Positions 35,178 through 45,016 of a stretch of DNA of 64,000 bases are shown one piece after another. This stretch comes from Aquimarina megaterium XH134. Its GTDB lineage: Bacteria > Bacteroidota > Bacteroidia > Flavobacteriales > Flavobacteriaceae. Under the pieces are notes generated by a model, which searched no databases, was not told the origin of the DNA, and saw only the letters and a program-made list of their open reading frames with translations. The DNA is taken from NCBI RefSeq assembly GCF_000520975.1, contig NZ_JACB01000006.1, positions 248,001-312,000 on the forward strand, given 5' to 3'. The position numbers and the translations under genes are program-made. Within the stretch, counting starts at the first letter, position 1. Each line of letters opens with the position of its first letter.

Positions 35178-36059
35178 TTATTTTAGTTCAAACTGAGTGT
35201 TTGAGATCATTTTTGGTCCAGAGAATACATTCACAATATAGTTTCCTTTAACTAATTCTCCTTCTGCCGTATCTACTAACACACAAACATCTAGTGCCTC
35301 ATTTTCATAGAATACTTTATTAGTCCCACTATAAGTAAGTGTTGCACTATCAAAGTTTACAGCTATTTTATCTCCTATCAAAACATTACTAGGATTAACT
35401 ACCTGTACATAAAGATTTTTATCTCCTTTTTCGGTTAATTTATTTGGTGCAAGTGTAAAACAAACTCTTACTTTTTCGGCTCTTTTTGCTCTAGTAGTAG
35501 TTGATATTTTACCACTGCTACGTACACGTACTCCTTCTGCTTTAATATTTGCTGCCGTAAGTGCCGAACCTCTTTCTACAATATCAGCAAGTTTGCTGTT
35601 TTGAGTCTGTAAAGAGTCTGATAAGATTATTCTTTTATTTAATGCAACAGAAGTACTATCTAAATCTGTAGCTAATTGTGTATTTGCAACTGTTAAACTA
35701 TCTGCAAGCTTAAATAATCTTTCACGTTCTTTCTTAAGTTTACCTACTTCTCTTCTGTAACGAGAGATCAAAGCCAGGTTAGCATCATTATCTTTTACGC
35801 TATCCAATAGAACTACGATACGTTCTTTGGCCTTAAGTAAATGATCATCCATTACTTCATTAAGAGCAATAGCATTGTCATACTTTGTTATCAATTCTCC
35901 TAATTCACTTTCAATAAGATCCTTTTCTTGTTGCAAAATTGCTTTATTTTGCTTCTCTTCGTTGTAAAACTTATACGTAAATATCCCTAGAATAAGTAAC
36001 AGTGCTCCTAGAACACCGATAAGGATCTTAAGGGTTAAGTTATTGTTTTGAGTTGTCAT
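35178..36059 (-). CDS. Membrane-anchored coiled-coil protein of unknown function
   Basis: 293 residues. One membrane helix near the N-terminus (about 10-30, LKILIGVLGALLLILGIFTYKFY), a long coiled coil (about 33-165), a short basic linker (SSGKISTTTRAKRAEK), and a C-terminal beta-rich domain (about 185-293) with VRVCFTLAPNKLTEKGDKNLYVQVVNPSNVLIGD. This type of protein is conserved in Flavobacteriaceae as I recall, without known function. It is divergent from comF with a 73-base shared promoter region. Confidence 0.75.
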   Translation of the reverse strand: MTTQNNNLTLKILIGVLGALLLILGIFTYKFYNEEKQNKAILQQEKDLIESELGELITKYDNAIALNEVMDDHLLKAKERIVVLLDSVKDNDANLALISRYRREVGKLKKERERLFKLADSLTVANTQLATDLDSTSVALNKRIILSDSLQTQNSKLADIVERGSALTAANIKAEGVRVRSSGKISTTTRAKRAEKVRVCFTLAPNKLTEKGDKNLYVQVVNPSNVLIGDKIAVNFDSATLTYSGTNKVFYENEALDVCVLVDTAEGELVKGNYIVNVFSGPKMISNTQFELK

Positions 36060-36132
36060 AATTAAGATTTATAATTTTTGATGGTTATTTTAATAGCTAA
36101 ATATAATAATTAATGTTAATCTCCCTAATAAA

Positions 36133-36813
36133 ATGCTAAGAGACTTAGCGTATTTATTCTACCCTATATATTGTGCTGCCTGTGACAGTCCTTTATATAC
36201 TAATGAAAGGCTACTGTGTACTTCTTGTAGACACGAGCTTCCTTTGGGCAATTTTCATAACGTAAACGCAAAAAAAATTGAAAAAGTATTTTATGGTCGT
36301 GTCAAAATTGAAAATGCTACTGCTTTATTTGTATTTCATAAAGATAGCTTAGTACAAAATTTAATTCATAATCTAAAATATCGCGGAAGAGAAGAAATAG
36401 GAAAAGAACTGGGTAAATGGCTTGGCCAGGAACTAATTCAAACACCTGAATACCAGCTTATTGATTCTGTAATTCCAGTTCCTTTACACAAAAGAAGATT
36501 ACGGGAAAGAGGATATAATCAAGTAGGAAAATTCGGAGTCGAAATTGCCAAAAAACTAAATGCCGAATATATTGATTCTGTTTTGAAAAAAATTTCCTAC
36601 AATAAAAAACAATCCAAACGCGGAAGAATTAGCAGATGGATGAACACTGTTGAAACATTCGGAATTCAAAATGAGTCCTTACTTATAAATAAGCATGTTT
36701 TGTTGGTTGATGATATTGTTACGACAGGGGCCACCATAGAATCTTGTGTAAATGCATTAAAATCTATTCCTGGCATCAAAATAAGTGTCGCTACAATGGC
36801 TATAACAGAATAA
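36133..36813 (+). CDS. comF: ComF-family phosphoribosyltransferase-like protein
   Basis: 226 residues. N-terminal zinc-finger-like cysteines (CAACDSPL and CTSCRHEL, residues about 14-34), then a PRTase domain with VIPVPLHKRRLRERGYNQ near 114-131 and the PRPP-binding loop HVLLVDDIVTTGATIESC near 191-208. ComF proteins are needed for DNA uptake in naturally competent bacteria, but in Bacteroidota they are often the only competence-type gene at the locus, as here. Confidence 0.92.
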   Translation: MLRDLAYLFYPIYCAACDSPLYTNERLLCTSCRHELPLGNFHNVNAKKIEKVFYGRVKIENATALFVFHKDSLVQNLIHNLKYRGREEIGKELGKWLGQELIQTPEYQLIDSVIPVPLHKRRLRERGYNQVGKFGVEIAKKLNAEYIDSVLKKISYNKKQSKRGRISRWMNTVETFGIQNESLLINKHVLLVDDIVTTGATIESCVNALKSIPGIKISVATMAITE

Positions 36814-37000
36814 TTAGAATAAGGTTTGATATAAAACATATTAGTGAATTTATATTCAAAACCTCGTTATATAAGCGAGTTTGATTCAACAAACTTCTAT
36901 TTATAAGTCAATTTTAAATTAGCTATTAAATAGACTTTTATTAAGTTTTTTGTTTTTTAAATATAGTTGTTTCTTTGTGTCCTAAAATTATTGCGGAGAT

Positions 37001-38614
37001 ATGAGCAAAAGAATACATATGATATTGCTTACCTTGGTATCACTTGTCATCGTGATTAGTTGTGCCAAAAAAGGTTCTATAACCGGTGGTCCTAAAGATG
37101 AGACTCCCCCGGTTTTTATAAAAGCTATGCCTCCCAATTTCTCTACAAATTTCGACAAAAAAGAGATCAGAATCTATTTTGATGAATATGTAAAATTAAA
37201 AGATCCTCAAAAGCAAATTATCGTTTCTCCTCCTATGGATCCTAAACCAACCATTACTCCTTTGGGAGGAGCTAGTAAGTACATAAAAATTAAATTTCTC
37301 GATACCTTATTAGAAAACACAACCTACAGTATTAATTTTGGCGAAAGTGTAGTAGATAATAACGAAGAAAACCCTAATCCCTTTTTTAGGTACGTTTTTT
37401 CTACAGGAGATTCTCTTGATTCATTAAGCATAAAAGGTACTGTTGGTGATGCTATTCAAAAAAAGCCAGATTCTTATATTACGATAGCGTTGTACGAAAT
37501 TGATGAAAACTACTCTGATTCACTAGTATACAACACTGTTCCCAGATATATCACTAATACTTTAGATAGTTTAGCTTTTAGTTTACATAATCTGAAAGAA
37601 GGAAAATTTAAGCTCATTGCGTTAAAAGATATTTCTAATAACTATACCTATGAGCCTAAACAGGATAAAATAGGATTTTATGAAGAGATAATATCACTTC
37701 CTGAAGATACTGCCAAAGTTTTTAACCTTAACATATTTAAAGAAGTTTTGGATTTTAAGGCACTAAACCCTAAACAGGTCTCGAAAAACAAGTTTATTTT
37801 TCCATATGAAGGTGAAGTAGACAGTATGAAAGTCAAGTTGCTAAGTGAAGCACCAGATACATTTGAAACTCGAATCTTTCCTGATAAAGACAAAGACACA
37901 TTACATTACTGGTTTAGACCATTTTTTGAAGCCGATTCATTAATATTTGAAGTAACTAATGTCAAAAAATATCGAGACACTGTCCTTACCCGGTTTAAAG
38001 ATCAGTATAAAGATTCTCTTGTAGTATCCTCAGATATCGGAGCTACACTTCCACTTAATAAGGATTTTGTTTTTACCGCAAATACTGCTTTGGATAGCAT
38101 TAATGAGCAATTAATCTCTCTAACCGATAAGGATACACTCGAAGTTCCTTTTTCTATCAAATTAAATACTGCAAAAAATGAAGCGCAACTAGCTTTTGAA
38201 AAAGCCGAGAGTAATGCCTACACTTTACAGTTCTTACCAAATGCTATTAAAGATTTCACTGGCAACGTTAATGACACTATAAAAATCAATTTCAGAACAA
38301 AGAAATTAACAGATTATGGAACTATTTTCTTAACACTTCAGAAAGTAGAAGCTTATCCGATTTTGGTTCAAGTCACTAATGAACAAGAAGAAGTGATTTC
38401 AGAAAAAGTTGTGCAACGTCAGGAAACTTTGGTTTTCGATTACCTCGACCCGTCTAAATATTATATTAGAATCGTTTTTGACAGTAATAATAATGGCAAA
38501 TGGGACAGCGGTAATTTTTTAAAAGGGATACAACCCGAAGAAATCCGTTACTTTGCAGAACCCATTGATGTTAGAGCAAATTGGGAAATAAAGCAAACCT
38601 TTACATTAGATTAA
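37001..38614 (+). CDS. Ig-like domain lipoprotein
   Basis: 537 residues. Lipoprotein signal (LVSLVIVISCAKKGSITGG, Cys21), then a SbsA-type Ig-like (Big_5) domain (about 33-130) with DETPPVFIKAMPPNFSTNFDKKEIRIYFDEYVKLKDPQKQIIVSPP. The remaining 400 residues are beta-rich with repeated FKALNPKQ and DSL-rich strands and end in a prealbumin-like YYIRIVFDSNNNGKWDSGNFLKGIQPE module. It is a conserved Bacteroidota outer-membrane lipoprotein of unknown role. Its 3' end overlaps the convergent nitrilase gene by 9 bases. Confidence 0.85.
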   Translation: MSKRIHMILLTLVSLVIVISCAKKGSITGGPKDETPPVFIKAMPPNFSTNFDKKEIRIYFDEYVKLKDPQKQIIVSPPMDPKPTITPLGGASKYIKIKFLDTLLENTTYSINFGESVVDNNEENPNPFFRYVFSTGDSLDSLSIKGTVGDAIQKKPDSYITIALYEIDENYSDSLVYNTVPRYITNTLDSLAFSLHNLKEGKFKLIALKDISNNYTYEPKQDKIGFYEEIISLPEDTAKVFNLNIFKEVLDFKALNPKQVSKNKFIFPYEGEVDSMKVKLLSEAPDTFETRIFPDKDKDTLHYWFRPFFEADSLIFEVTNVKKYRDTVLTRFKDQYKDSLVVSSDIGATLPLNKDFVFTANTALDSINEQLISLTDKDTLEVPFSIKLNTAKNEAQLAFEKAESNAYTLQFLPNAIKDFTGNVNDTIKINFRTKKLTDYGTIFLTLQKVEAYPILVQVTNEQEEVISEKVVQRQETLVFDYLDPSKYYIRIVFDSNNNGKWDSGNFLKGIQPEEIRYFAEPIDVRANWEIKQTFTLD

Positions 38615-39388
38615 TTTAAAATCATCTTTATCGTCGAGAAAAGGCAATTTATTTCTTATTTTTTTGACATGAGAAATGCTTAATGTTGCATACAAAATGG
38701 CTTCTCTCTCGATAGGGTTTTCTTCTAAAACCGAATTTCCCAAAACATCATATACTCCAGAATGACCATTGTATTCATATCCTTTACCATCTAGACCTAC
38801 GCGATTTACCCCGATACAATAACACATATTTTCGATAGCTCTGGCTTTTAGCAATGCATCCCATGCATCAATACGAGGTTTTGGCCAACTGGCTACATAC
38901 AATAATACATCATATCCCGAAGTATTCCTCGCCCATACCGGAAACCTGAGATCATAACAAATTAGTGGTTTAATTTTCCAACCTTTATATTCTATAATTA
39001 CATCTTTTTGCCCTGCAGTAAAAACGTCCTGTTCTTTAGCTAGTGTAAATAACTGGTGTTTATCATACACCTCACAGGCCCCATCAGGAAGCATAAAAAC
39101 CAATCGATTATAATAGTTCCCTTTTTCTTCAACAACATAACTTCCTACAATTGCACAATCTTTCTCTTTAGACATTTCCTCAAGCCATCGCAATGTATCT
39201 CCGCTCATGGTTTCTGCTATTTCAGCAGCATTCATTGTAAACCCTGTAGTAAACATTTCGGGTAAGATAATTAGATCTACTTCCTGGGATATCGAATTTA
39301 TTTTTTGAGTAAAAGCTGCACGATTCTGTACTGGGTTCTCCCATGCCAGATGAGATTGGATTAATGCGATATCGAGAGTTTCTTTCAT
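38606..39388 (-). CDS. Nitrilase-family amidohydrolase (YafV / omega-amidase-like)
   Basis: 260 residues with the Glu-Lys-Cys triad of the CN-hydrolase superfamily: Glu in LIILPEMFTTGF (about residue 44), Lys in VYDKHQLF (about 112) and Cys in KPLICYDLRFPVWAR (about 146). The sequence is closest to the omega-amidase branch that hydrolyses 2-oxoglutaramate or 2-oxosuccinamate, that is, repair of transamination products. Substrate is inferred from the branch. Confidence 0.88.
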   Translation of the reverse strand: MKETLDIALIQSHLAWENPVQNRAAFTQKINSISQEVDLIILPEMFTTGFTMNAAEIAETMSGDTLRWLEEMSKEKDCAIVGSYVVEEKGNYYNRLVFMLPDGACEVYDKHQLFTLAKEQDVFTAGQKDVIIEYKGWKIKPLICYDLRFPVWARNTSGYDVLLYVASWPKPRIDAWDALLKARAIENMCYCIGVNRVGLDGKGYEYNGHSGVYDVLGNSVLEENPIEREAILYATLSISHVKKIRNKLPFLDDKDDFKLI

Positions 39389-39716
39389 CTATTTATACTG
39401 TATTTAGAGATCAGACCTGTACTGAATAGATCTGTATAAAATCACAAGGAGTTATTTCATCGCCTAAAAATACTAAAATCTAATCGCTGGCAAATGATTT
39501 TAAAAAGAGATCTCATTATTCGGCATTATATAATTGTTTATTTCAAAATAAATTTCAGTAGTATTGGATGTATTTTCGATAAAATTCAATGAAAAATTGA
39601 ATTCTTTGTTAAAAAATCATATTTACCTAACAATTATTTCATATCACATTCCAAATTCCCCCTTCTTTTTTCCAGAAAATCCTTATTTTCGCACACTTAA
39701 TAGAAAGAACGATCAA
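39389..39716. other. Intergenic region upstream of ileS
   Basis: 328 AT-rich bases between divergent genes. TATTTTCG near 39684-39691 is one mismatch from a -7 box, about 25 bases upstream of the ileS start. No T-box-like leader or repeat recognised. Confidence 0.5.
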
Positions 39717-42700
39717 ATGAGCACGAAGTTTCCTGAATATAAAGGACTTGACTTACCTAAAGTAGCCGACGAAATACTGGATTTCTGGCAACAGAATACC
39801 ATATTTGAAAAAAGTATTAGTGAACGAGATGGAGCAAAACCGTTTATCTTTTTTGAAGGCCCTCCTTCTGCAAATGGGCTACCTGGAATTCATCATGTAA
39901 TGGCTCGTGCAATTAAAGATATTTTTTGTCGATATAAAACACAAAAAGGATATCAGGTACAACGTAAAGCCGGGTGGGATACACACGGACTTCCGATAGA
40001 ACTTGGTGTAGAAAAAGAATTAGGAATTACCAAAGAAGATATTGGTAAAAAAATCACTGTAGAAGAGTATAACGAAGCTTGTAAAAAAGCCGTAATGCGT
40101 TATACCGATATCTGGAATGATCTTACACAAAAAATAGGGTATTGGGTAGATATGAGCGATCCATACATCACCTATAAGTCTAAATATATGGAAAGTGTAT
40201 GGTGGTTGCTTTCTCAGATCTATAAAAAAGGATTATTATACAAAGGATATACCATACAACCGTACTCTCCCAAAGCGGGTACAGGACTAAGCTCACACGA
40301 ACTTAATCAACCAGGTACATATCAAGATGTTACCGACACCACAGTTGTAGCTCAATTTAAAGCTAAAAAAGAAACATTACCCTCATTTTTGCAGGAAATA
40401 GAAGAAGCTATTTACTTTTTGGCCTGGACGACAACTCCATGGACTCTTCCTTCGAATACAGCATTAACAGTAGGTCCTAAAATTGATTATGTTGTTGTAA
40501 AAACATTTAATCAATATACTTTTGAGCCGATTCATGTTGTTCTTGCAAAAAACTTGGTAGGAAAGCAATTTGCTGGCAAATTTGTGCAGGCAGAAACTAA
40601 AGAAGAGCTTATCGCTTTTAAAGAAGGAGACAAAAAAATTCCTTATTTCATCTTAAAAGAATGTAAAGGAGCTGATCTGGTCGATATTCGATATGAGCAA
40701 CTTATAGATTATGTGCAACCTTACCATAACCCAGAAAATGCTTTTAGAATCATTGCAGGTGATTTTGTAACTACCGAAGACGGAACCGGGATAGTACATA
40801 CTTCGCCAACTTTTGGTGCAGATGATGCATTGGTCGCTAAACAAGCAAAGCCAGAAGTACCTGCATTATTGGTAATGGATGAAAATGATAATCTTGTACC
40901 TACTGTAGATTTACAAGGACGATTTATCCCGCAAATGGGTGATTTGGGTGGTAAATATGTTAAAAATGAATATTATGATGATGGTGAAGCTCCAGAGAAA
41001 TCTGTAGATGTAGAAATAGCCATTAAATTAAAAATAGAAAATAAAGCTTTTAAAGTCGAAAAATATGTACACAGTTATCCAAATTGCTGGCGTACCGATA
41101 AACCTGTCTTATATTATCCTTTGGACTCGTGGTTTATCAAAGTAACCGATTTTAAAGATCGTATGCATGAGCTTAATTTGGGTATTAACTGGAAACCTAA
41201 AGCAACTGGTGAAGGTCGTTTTGGGAACTGGTTAGCTAATGCTAATGATTGGAATTTATCTCGATCTAGATTCTGGGGAGTTCCATTACCGATCTGGAGA
41301 ACAGAAGATGGTAAAGAAGAACTTATCATTGGCTCTGTCGAAGAATTAAAAGCCGAAATGACCAAGGCTGTTGATGCAGGAGTACTCGATAAAGATATAT
41401 TCTCAGATTTTGTTGTTGGTGATATGAGTGAAGAGAATTATGACAAAATTGATCTTCATAAAAATGTAGTAGACAAAATTACCCTGGTATCTTCTTCAGG
41501 AAAACCAATGAAACGTGAGAGCGATCTTATCGATGTATGGTTTGACTCTGGATCAATGCCTTATGCACAATGGCATTATCCTTTTGAGAATAAAGAAAAG
41601 GTAGAAACAGGAGGAAGGAAAGCCGATTTTATAGCCGAAGGAGTAGATCAAACTCGTGGATGGTTCTATACGCTACATGCTATAGGAACTATGATTTTTG
41701 ATGATGTTGCCTATAAAAATGTAGTATCTAATGGCCTTGTATTAGATAAAAACGGCCAGAAAATGTCTAAAAGACTTGGTAATGCAGCTGATCCTTTCGA
41801 GACGTTAAAAACTTTTGGACCAGACGCTACCCGATGGTATATGATTAGTAATGCCAATCCCTGGGATAACTTGAAATTTGATTCTGAAGGAATTGCAGAG
41901 GTTCGACGTAAGTTTTTCGGTACACTATATAATACGTATTCATTCTTTACTTTATATGCTAATATCGACAATTTCACTTATGCCGAAGCAGATATTCCAT
42001 TAGCAGAACGTCCCGAGATTGATCGTTGGATTCTAAGTGAACTACATACCTTGATCAAAAATGTAGATACCTGTTATAATGATTACGAACCTACCAAGGC
42101 AACCAGAGCAATCTCTGATTTTGTTCAGGAAAATCTAAGTAACTGGTTTGTACGCCTAAGCAGAAGAAGGTACTGGAAAGGCGATTATCAAAAAGATAAA
42201 GTTTCTGCTTATCAAACATTATATACCTGTATGCTAACGATTGCTAAATTAGGAGCACCGGTAGCACCATTTTTTATGGATCGATTATATAAAGATTTGG
42301 TAACAGGAACCAAAAAAGAAGCTTTTGAAAGTGTTCATTTGGCACATTTTCCTGAGTATAATCAGGATTTTGTAGATACATCCTTAGAACACAAGATGCA
42401 AAAAGCCCAGACCATATCTTCTTTGACACTTTCTCTTCGCCAAAAAGAAAAAATCAAAGTTCGACAGCCATTACAGCGAATTATGATTCCTGTGTTAAAT
42501 GAAGCCGAAAAGAATGAAATCAATGACATTGCGGGTCTTATAAAAAGCGAAGTTAATGTTAAAGAAATAGAGCTTATAGATGACGCATCAGGTATTCTGG
42601 TAAAACAAATTAAACCTAATTTTAAAACATTAGGCCCTCGTTTTGGTAAAGATATGAAGCTGATTGCCAACAAGATACAGTCTTTCGGTCAAGAAACTAT

Positions 42701-43121
42701 AAAAATTCTTGAACAAACAGGGCATTTTGATGTAGAAATTAATGATAAAATTATTACATTAGGTACCGATGATGTAGAGATAAGCTCTCAGGATATTGAA
42801 GGTTGGTTAGTCGCAAATTCTGGAGCTTTGACTGTAGCATTGGATGTAACTATAAGTCCTGAGCTTAAAAAAGAAGGAATCGCCAGAGAACTTATAAATC
42901 GTATTCAAAACATTCGTAAAGATAGCGGTCTTGAGGTGACTGATAAGATAAAAATTGTTTTTCAGGAAAATGAAATCATTCAAGAAGCTATCGCCACTAA
43001 TGAGAGTTATATTAAAAATGAAACCTTAACCGAGACAATTGAATTTGCATCAGATGTAATAAATGGTACAGAAATTGCGTTTGACGACATTGCAACCCAA
43101 TTGATAATAAAAAAACATTAA
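39717..43121 (+). CDS. ileS: Isoleucine--tRNA ligase, type 2 with swapped GxHH signature
   Basis: 1134 residues from the ATG at 39717; this start begins MSTKFPEYKGLDLPKVADEIL as in homologues, while an earlier in-frame ATG at 39564 would add 51 AT-coded residues. Catalytic domain, large CP1 editing domain (about 190-410, with WTTTPWTLPSNTAL), KMSKR at 682-686, anticodon-binding domain and a C-terminal extension without the zinc finger of the E. coli type. The HxGH signature reads GLPGIHHVM (Gly57, Ile58, His59, His60), with the first and third positions exchanged relative to HxGH. This variant in type 2 IleRS has been linked to very high mupirocin resistance, as far as I recall. Confidence 0.95.
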   Translation: MSTKFPEYKGLDLPKVADEILDFWQQNTIFEKSISERDGAKPFIFFEGPPSANGLPGIHHVMARAIKDIFCRYKTQKGYQVQRKAGWDTHGLPIELGVEKELGITKEDIGKKITVEEYNEACKKAVMRYTDIWNDLTQKIGYWVDMSDPYITYKSKYMESVWWLLSQIYKKGLLYKGYTIQPYSPKAGTGLSSHELNQPGTYQDVTDTTVVAQFKAKKETLPSFLQEIEEAIYFLAWTTTPWTLPSNTALTVGPKIDYVVVKTFNQYTFEPIHVVLAKNLVGKQFAGKFVQAETKEELIAFKEGDKKIPYFILKECKGADLVDIRYEQLIDYVQPYHNPENAFRIIAGDFVTTEDGTGIVHTSPTFGADDALVAKQAKPEVPALLVMDENDNLVPTVDLQGRFIPQMGDLGGKYVKNEYYDDGEAPEKSVDVEIAIKLKIENKAFKVEKYVHSYPNCWRTDKPVLYYPLDSWFIKVTDFKDRMHELNLGINWKPKATGEGRFGNWLANANDWNLSRSRFWGVPLPIWRTEDGKEELIIGSVEELKAEMTKAVDAGVLDKDIFSDFVVGDMSEENYDKIDLHKNVVDKITLVSSSGKPMKRESDLIDVWFDSGSMPYAQWHYPFENKEKVETGGRKADFIAEGVDQTRGWFYTLHAIGTMIFDDVAYKNVVSNGLVLDKNGQKMSKRLGNAADPFETLKTFGPDATRWYMISNANPWDNLKFDSEGIAEVRRKFFGTLYNTYSFFTLYANIDNFTYAEADIPLAERPEIDRWILSELHTLIKNVDTCYNDYEPTKATRAISDFVQENLSNWFVRLSRRRYWKGDYQKDKVSAYQTLYTCMLTIAKLGAPVAPFFMDRLYKDLVTGTKKEAFESVHLAHFPEYNQDFVDTSLEHKMQKAQTISSLTLSLRQKEKIKVRQPLQRIMIPVLNEAEKNEINDIAGLIKSEVNVKEIELIDDASGILVKQIKPNFKTLGPRFGKDMKLIANKIQSFGQETIKILEQTGHFDVEINDKIITLGTDDVEISSQDIEGWLVANSGALTVALDVTISPELKKEGIARELINRIQNIRKDSGLEVTDKIKIVFQENEIIQEAIATNESYIKNETLTETIEFASDVINGTEIAFDDIATQLIIKKH

Positions 43122-43126
43122 GAAGT

Positions 43127-43510
43127 ATGGCAGAAGATATCAAAGTAAGGTACAGCGACGCTGATTTAGCGATGTTTAAGGAAATCATCGTAGAGAAAAT
43201 GGAAAAAGCACAGAAAGATTTGGAATTGCTTAGAAGTGCTTATAAAAATGATGGAAATAACGGTACAGACGACACTTCACCAACGTTTAAGGCATTTGAA
43301 GAAGGAAGTGAAACGATGTCTAAAGAAGCTAACACGCAACTTGCTATTAGACAAGAAAAATTTGTACGCGATTTAAAGAATGCTTTATTACGTATCGAAA
43401 ACAAAACATATGGTATTTGTCGTGTAACAGGAAAACTAATTAATCCTGATCGATTAAAACTGGTTCCGCATGCTACATTAAGTATCGAAGCAAAAAATAT
43501 GCAGAGTTAA
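43127..43510 (+). CDS. TraR/DksA-family protein lacking most zinc-finger cysteines
   Basis: 127 residues. Coiled-coil hairpin (about 10-90) and the DksA-type end ALLRIENKTYGICRVTGKLINPDRLKLVPHATLSIEAKN. DksA normally has four zinc cysteines; here only one remains (GIC), which is usual for the Bacteroidota version. Members bind the RNA polymerase secondary channel and act with ppGpp; whether this variant does is not established by sequence. It follows ileS by 5 bases, so it is co-transcribed with it, and is closed by a terminator. Confidence 0.88.
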   Translation: MAEDIKVRYSDADLAMFKEIIVEKMEKAQKDLELLRSAYKNDGNNGTDDTSPTFKAFEEGSETMSKEANTQLAIRQEKFVRDLKNALLRIENKTYGICRVTGKLINPDRLKLVPHATLSIEAKNMQS

Positions 43511-43541
43511 AAACAAACAAATAATCTATAATTATAGATTT

Positions 43542-43582
43542 GACCTCACCGGTTTTTTAAACCAGTGAGGTCTTTTTTTTTA
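43542..43582 (+). terminator. Intrinsic terminator of the ileS unit
   Basis: GACCTCAC / GTGAGGTC (8 bp, extended by inner GGTTT / AAACC pairs) followed by a run of T, 31 bases after the DksA-like stop. Confidence 0.92.
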
Positions 43583-43657
43583 TCTTATATCAAATAAATG
43601 TAACCTTTTTTAAAAAACAAGGTATTAGTAATAGAAACCAACCAAAAGAGTAACATC

Positions 43658-44191
43658 TTGAAAAATCTAACTGACGAAGAATTAATGATTCTGGTATCCA
43701 ATGGTAACCTGGATGTAATGAGTGTCCTTTTTGAAAGATACCATATCAAAATCTTTAATTTCTTATTAAAAATGACGAGAGATCGAGAGATCAGCCAGGA
43801 CATTACACAAGAAGTTTTCTATAAGGCGATTAAATATAGAACTTCTTATAAAAAAGGAAAATTTTCATCATGGATCTATACCATTGCCAGAAATATATTT
43901 AGCGATCATTATCAAAGTCAAAAAACAGTCGCTCAACGTTTTGAAAATGTTGAATATAAAATAGAGCAAAAAGAACAAGATCATATTGAAATAAAAGAGA
44001 CCAGTGAAGAATTATACCGAGCATTAAATCAACTTAGTAAAACCGATAAAGAGCTTGTTGTTATGAATCGATATCAAGGAATAAAATACCAGGAAATAGC
44101 CGAGATTACAGGCTCTACAACAGGAGCTGTAAAAACCAAAGTTCATCGGGCTATCCATAAATTAAAAGATTATTATTTACAAAACATATAA
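43658..44191 (+). CDS. ECF-type RNA polymerase sigma factor
   Basis: 177 residues, starting at TTG (the first possible start before LTDEELMILVSNGN). Region 2 (about 15-85) has FERYHIKIFNFLLKMTRDREISQDITQEVFYKAIKY; region 4 (about 115-172) has LNQLSKTDKELVVMNRYQGIKYQEIAEITGSTTGAVKTKVHRAIHKLKDY. It should direct a small regulon in response to an envelope signal sensed by the next gene product, an anti-sigma factor that begins 5 bases downstream. Confidence 0.93.
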   Translation: MKNLTDEELMILVSNGNLDVMSVLFERYHIKIFNFLLKMTRDREISQDITQEVFYKAIKYRTSYKKGKFSSWIYTIARNIFSDHYQSQKTVAQRFENVEYKIEQKEQDHIEIKETSEELYRALNQLSKTDKELVVMNRYQGIKYQEIAEITGSTTGAVKTKVHRAIHKLKDYYLQNI

Positions 44192-44196
44192 TTGTT

Positions 44197-44991
44197 ATGA
44201 ACTGTAAAGACATACAAAATCAACTGATCGATTATATAGATCATAATCTGGATCAGGAAACATATAAAAAGGTAGAAGTACATCTCAAAAGTTGTAAACA
44301 GTGCAAAACAGCCTTACAAGAACTTCAAACCGTTTTTGAGGCTATACACCATACTTCTTCTCAAGAACTTCCGGATAAAAGTTTACAAATGAACTTTGAA
44401 GAAATGTTGAGAAAAGAAAAAGAAATACTCAATGATCCTAAGGTTGTATCCTTAAATCCAAAAACCAAAAGTTCATGGAAAACAGCTTTACAGATCGCTG
44501 CAACCATTGCACTTGTTTTTTCAGGATATTTCTACGGAAAACTAGAGAACACCGCATCACTTTCTGAGGAAATGGCGGTATTAGAAAAAGAAAAATATCA
44601 AATGAAGCAAACGATGACCATTTCTTTAATAGAAAATGAATCTGCAAGCAAACGCCTACAAGCTGTAAACTATGCAGAGGAATTTGAAAAACCCGGAAAT
44701 GATATCCTAAATGCTTTAATCAATAAAATGCATTATGACGATCATAGCAATGTGCGATTAGCTGCAGCAGAAGCACTGGCAAAATTTTCGGATTCTGAGA
44801 TGGTTCGTAAAGCATTAATCAATGCCTTGGATATTGAACAAGATCCAGGTATACAAATTGAATTAATTCAAATATTAGTCTCCATTCAGGAAAAACGCGC
44901 AGTTCCTTCTATGGAAAAATTACTTCAGAATGAAGAAACACCCGATTATGTAAAAGATCAGGTAAAAATCGGGTTACCAAATTTAATTTAA
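44197..44991 (+). CDS. Membrane anti-sigma factor with zinc finger and HEAT repeats
   Basis: 264 residues. N-terminal anti-sigma zinc finger (HLKSCKQC: His29, Cys33, Cys36, with Cys3 as possible fourth ligand), a membrane helix (about 95-112, WKTALQIAATIALVFSGYFYG), then a periplasmic part of about 150 residues that starts as a coil and ends in HEAT-type helical repeats (DHSNVRLAAAEALAKFSD and IQIELIQILVSIQEKRAVPSMEKLL). HEAT repeats as the sensor part of an anti-sigma factor are less usual. It lies directly after its sigma factor and before two DUF4097 genes. Confidence 0.88.
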   Translation: MNCKDIQNQLIDYIDHNLDQETYKKVEVHLKSCKQCKTALQELQTVFEAIHHTSSQELPDKSLQMNFEEMLRKEKEILNDPKVVSLNPKTKSSWKTALQIAATIALVFSGYFYGKLENTASLSEEMAVLEKEKYQMKQTMTISLIENESASKRLQAVNYAEEFEKPGNDILNALINKMHYDDHSNVRLAAAEALAKFSDSEMVRKALINALDIEQDPGIQIELIQILVSIQEKRAVPSMEKLLQNEETPDYVKDQVKIGLPNLI

Positions 44992-45016
44992 AAATTCAAT
45001 CAAAAAACAAATAGTC

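Noticed and set aside
36133..36813. Competence locus around comF
   Set aside because: No other DNA-uptake gene is adjacent; comF alone is common in this phylum.
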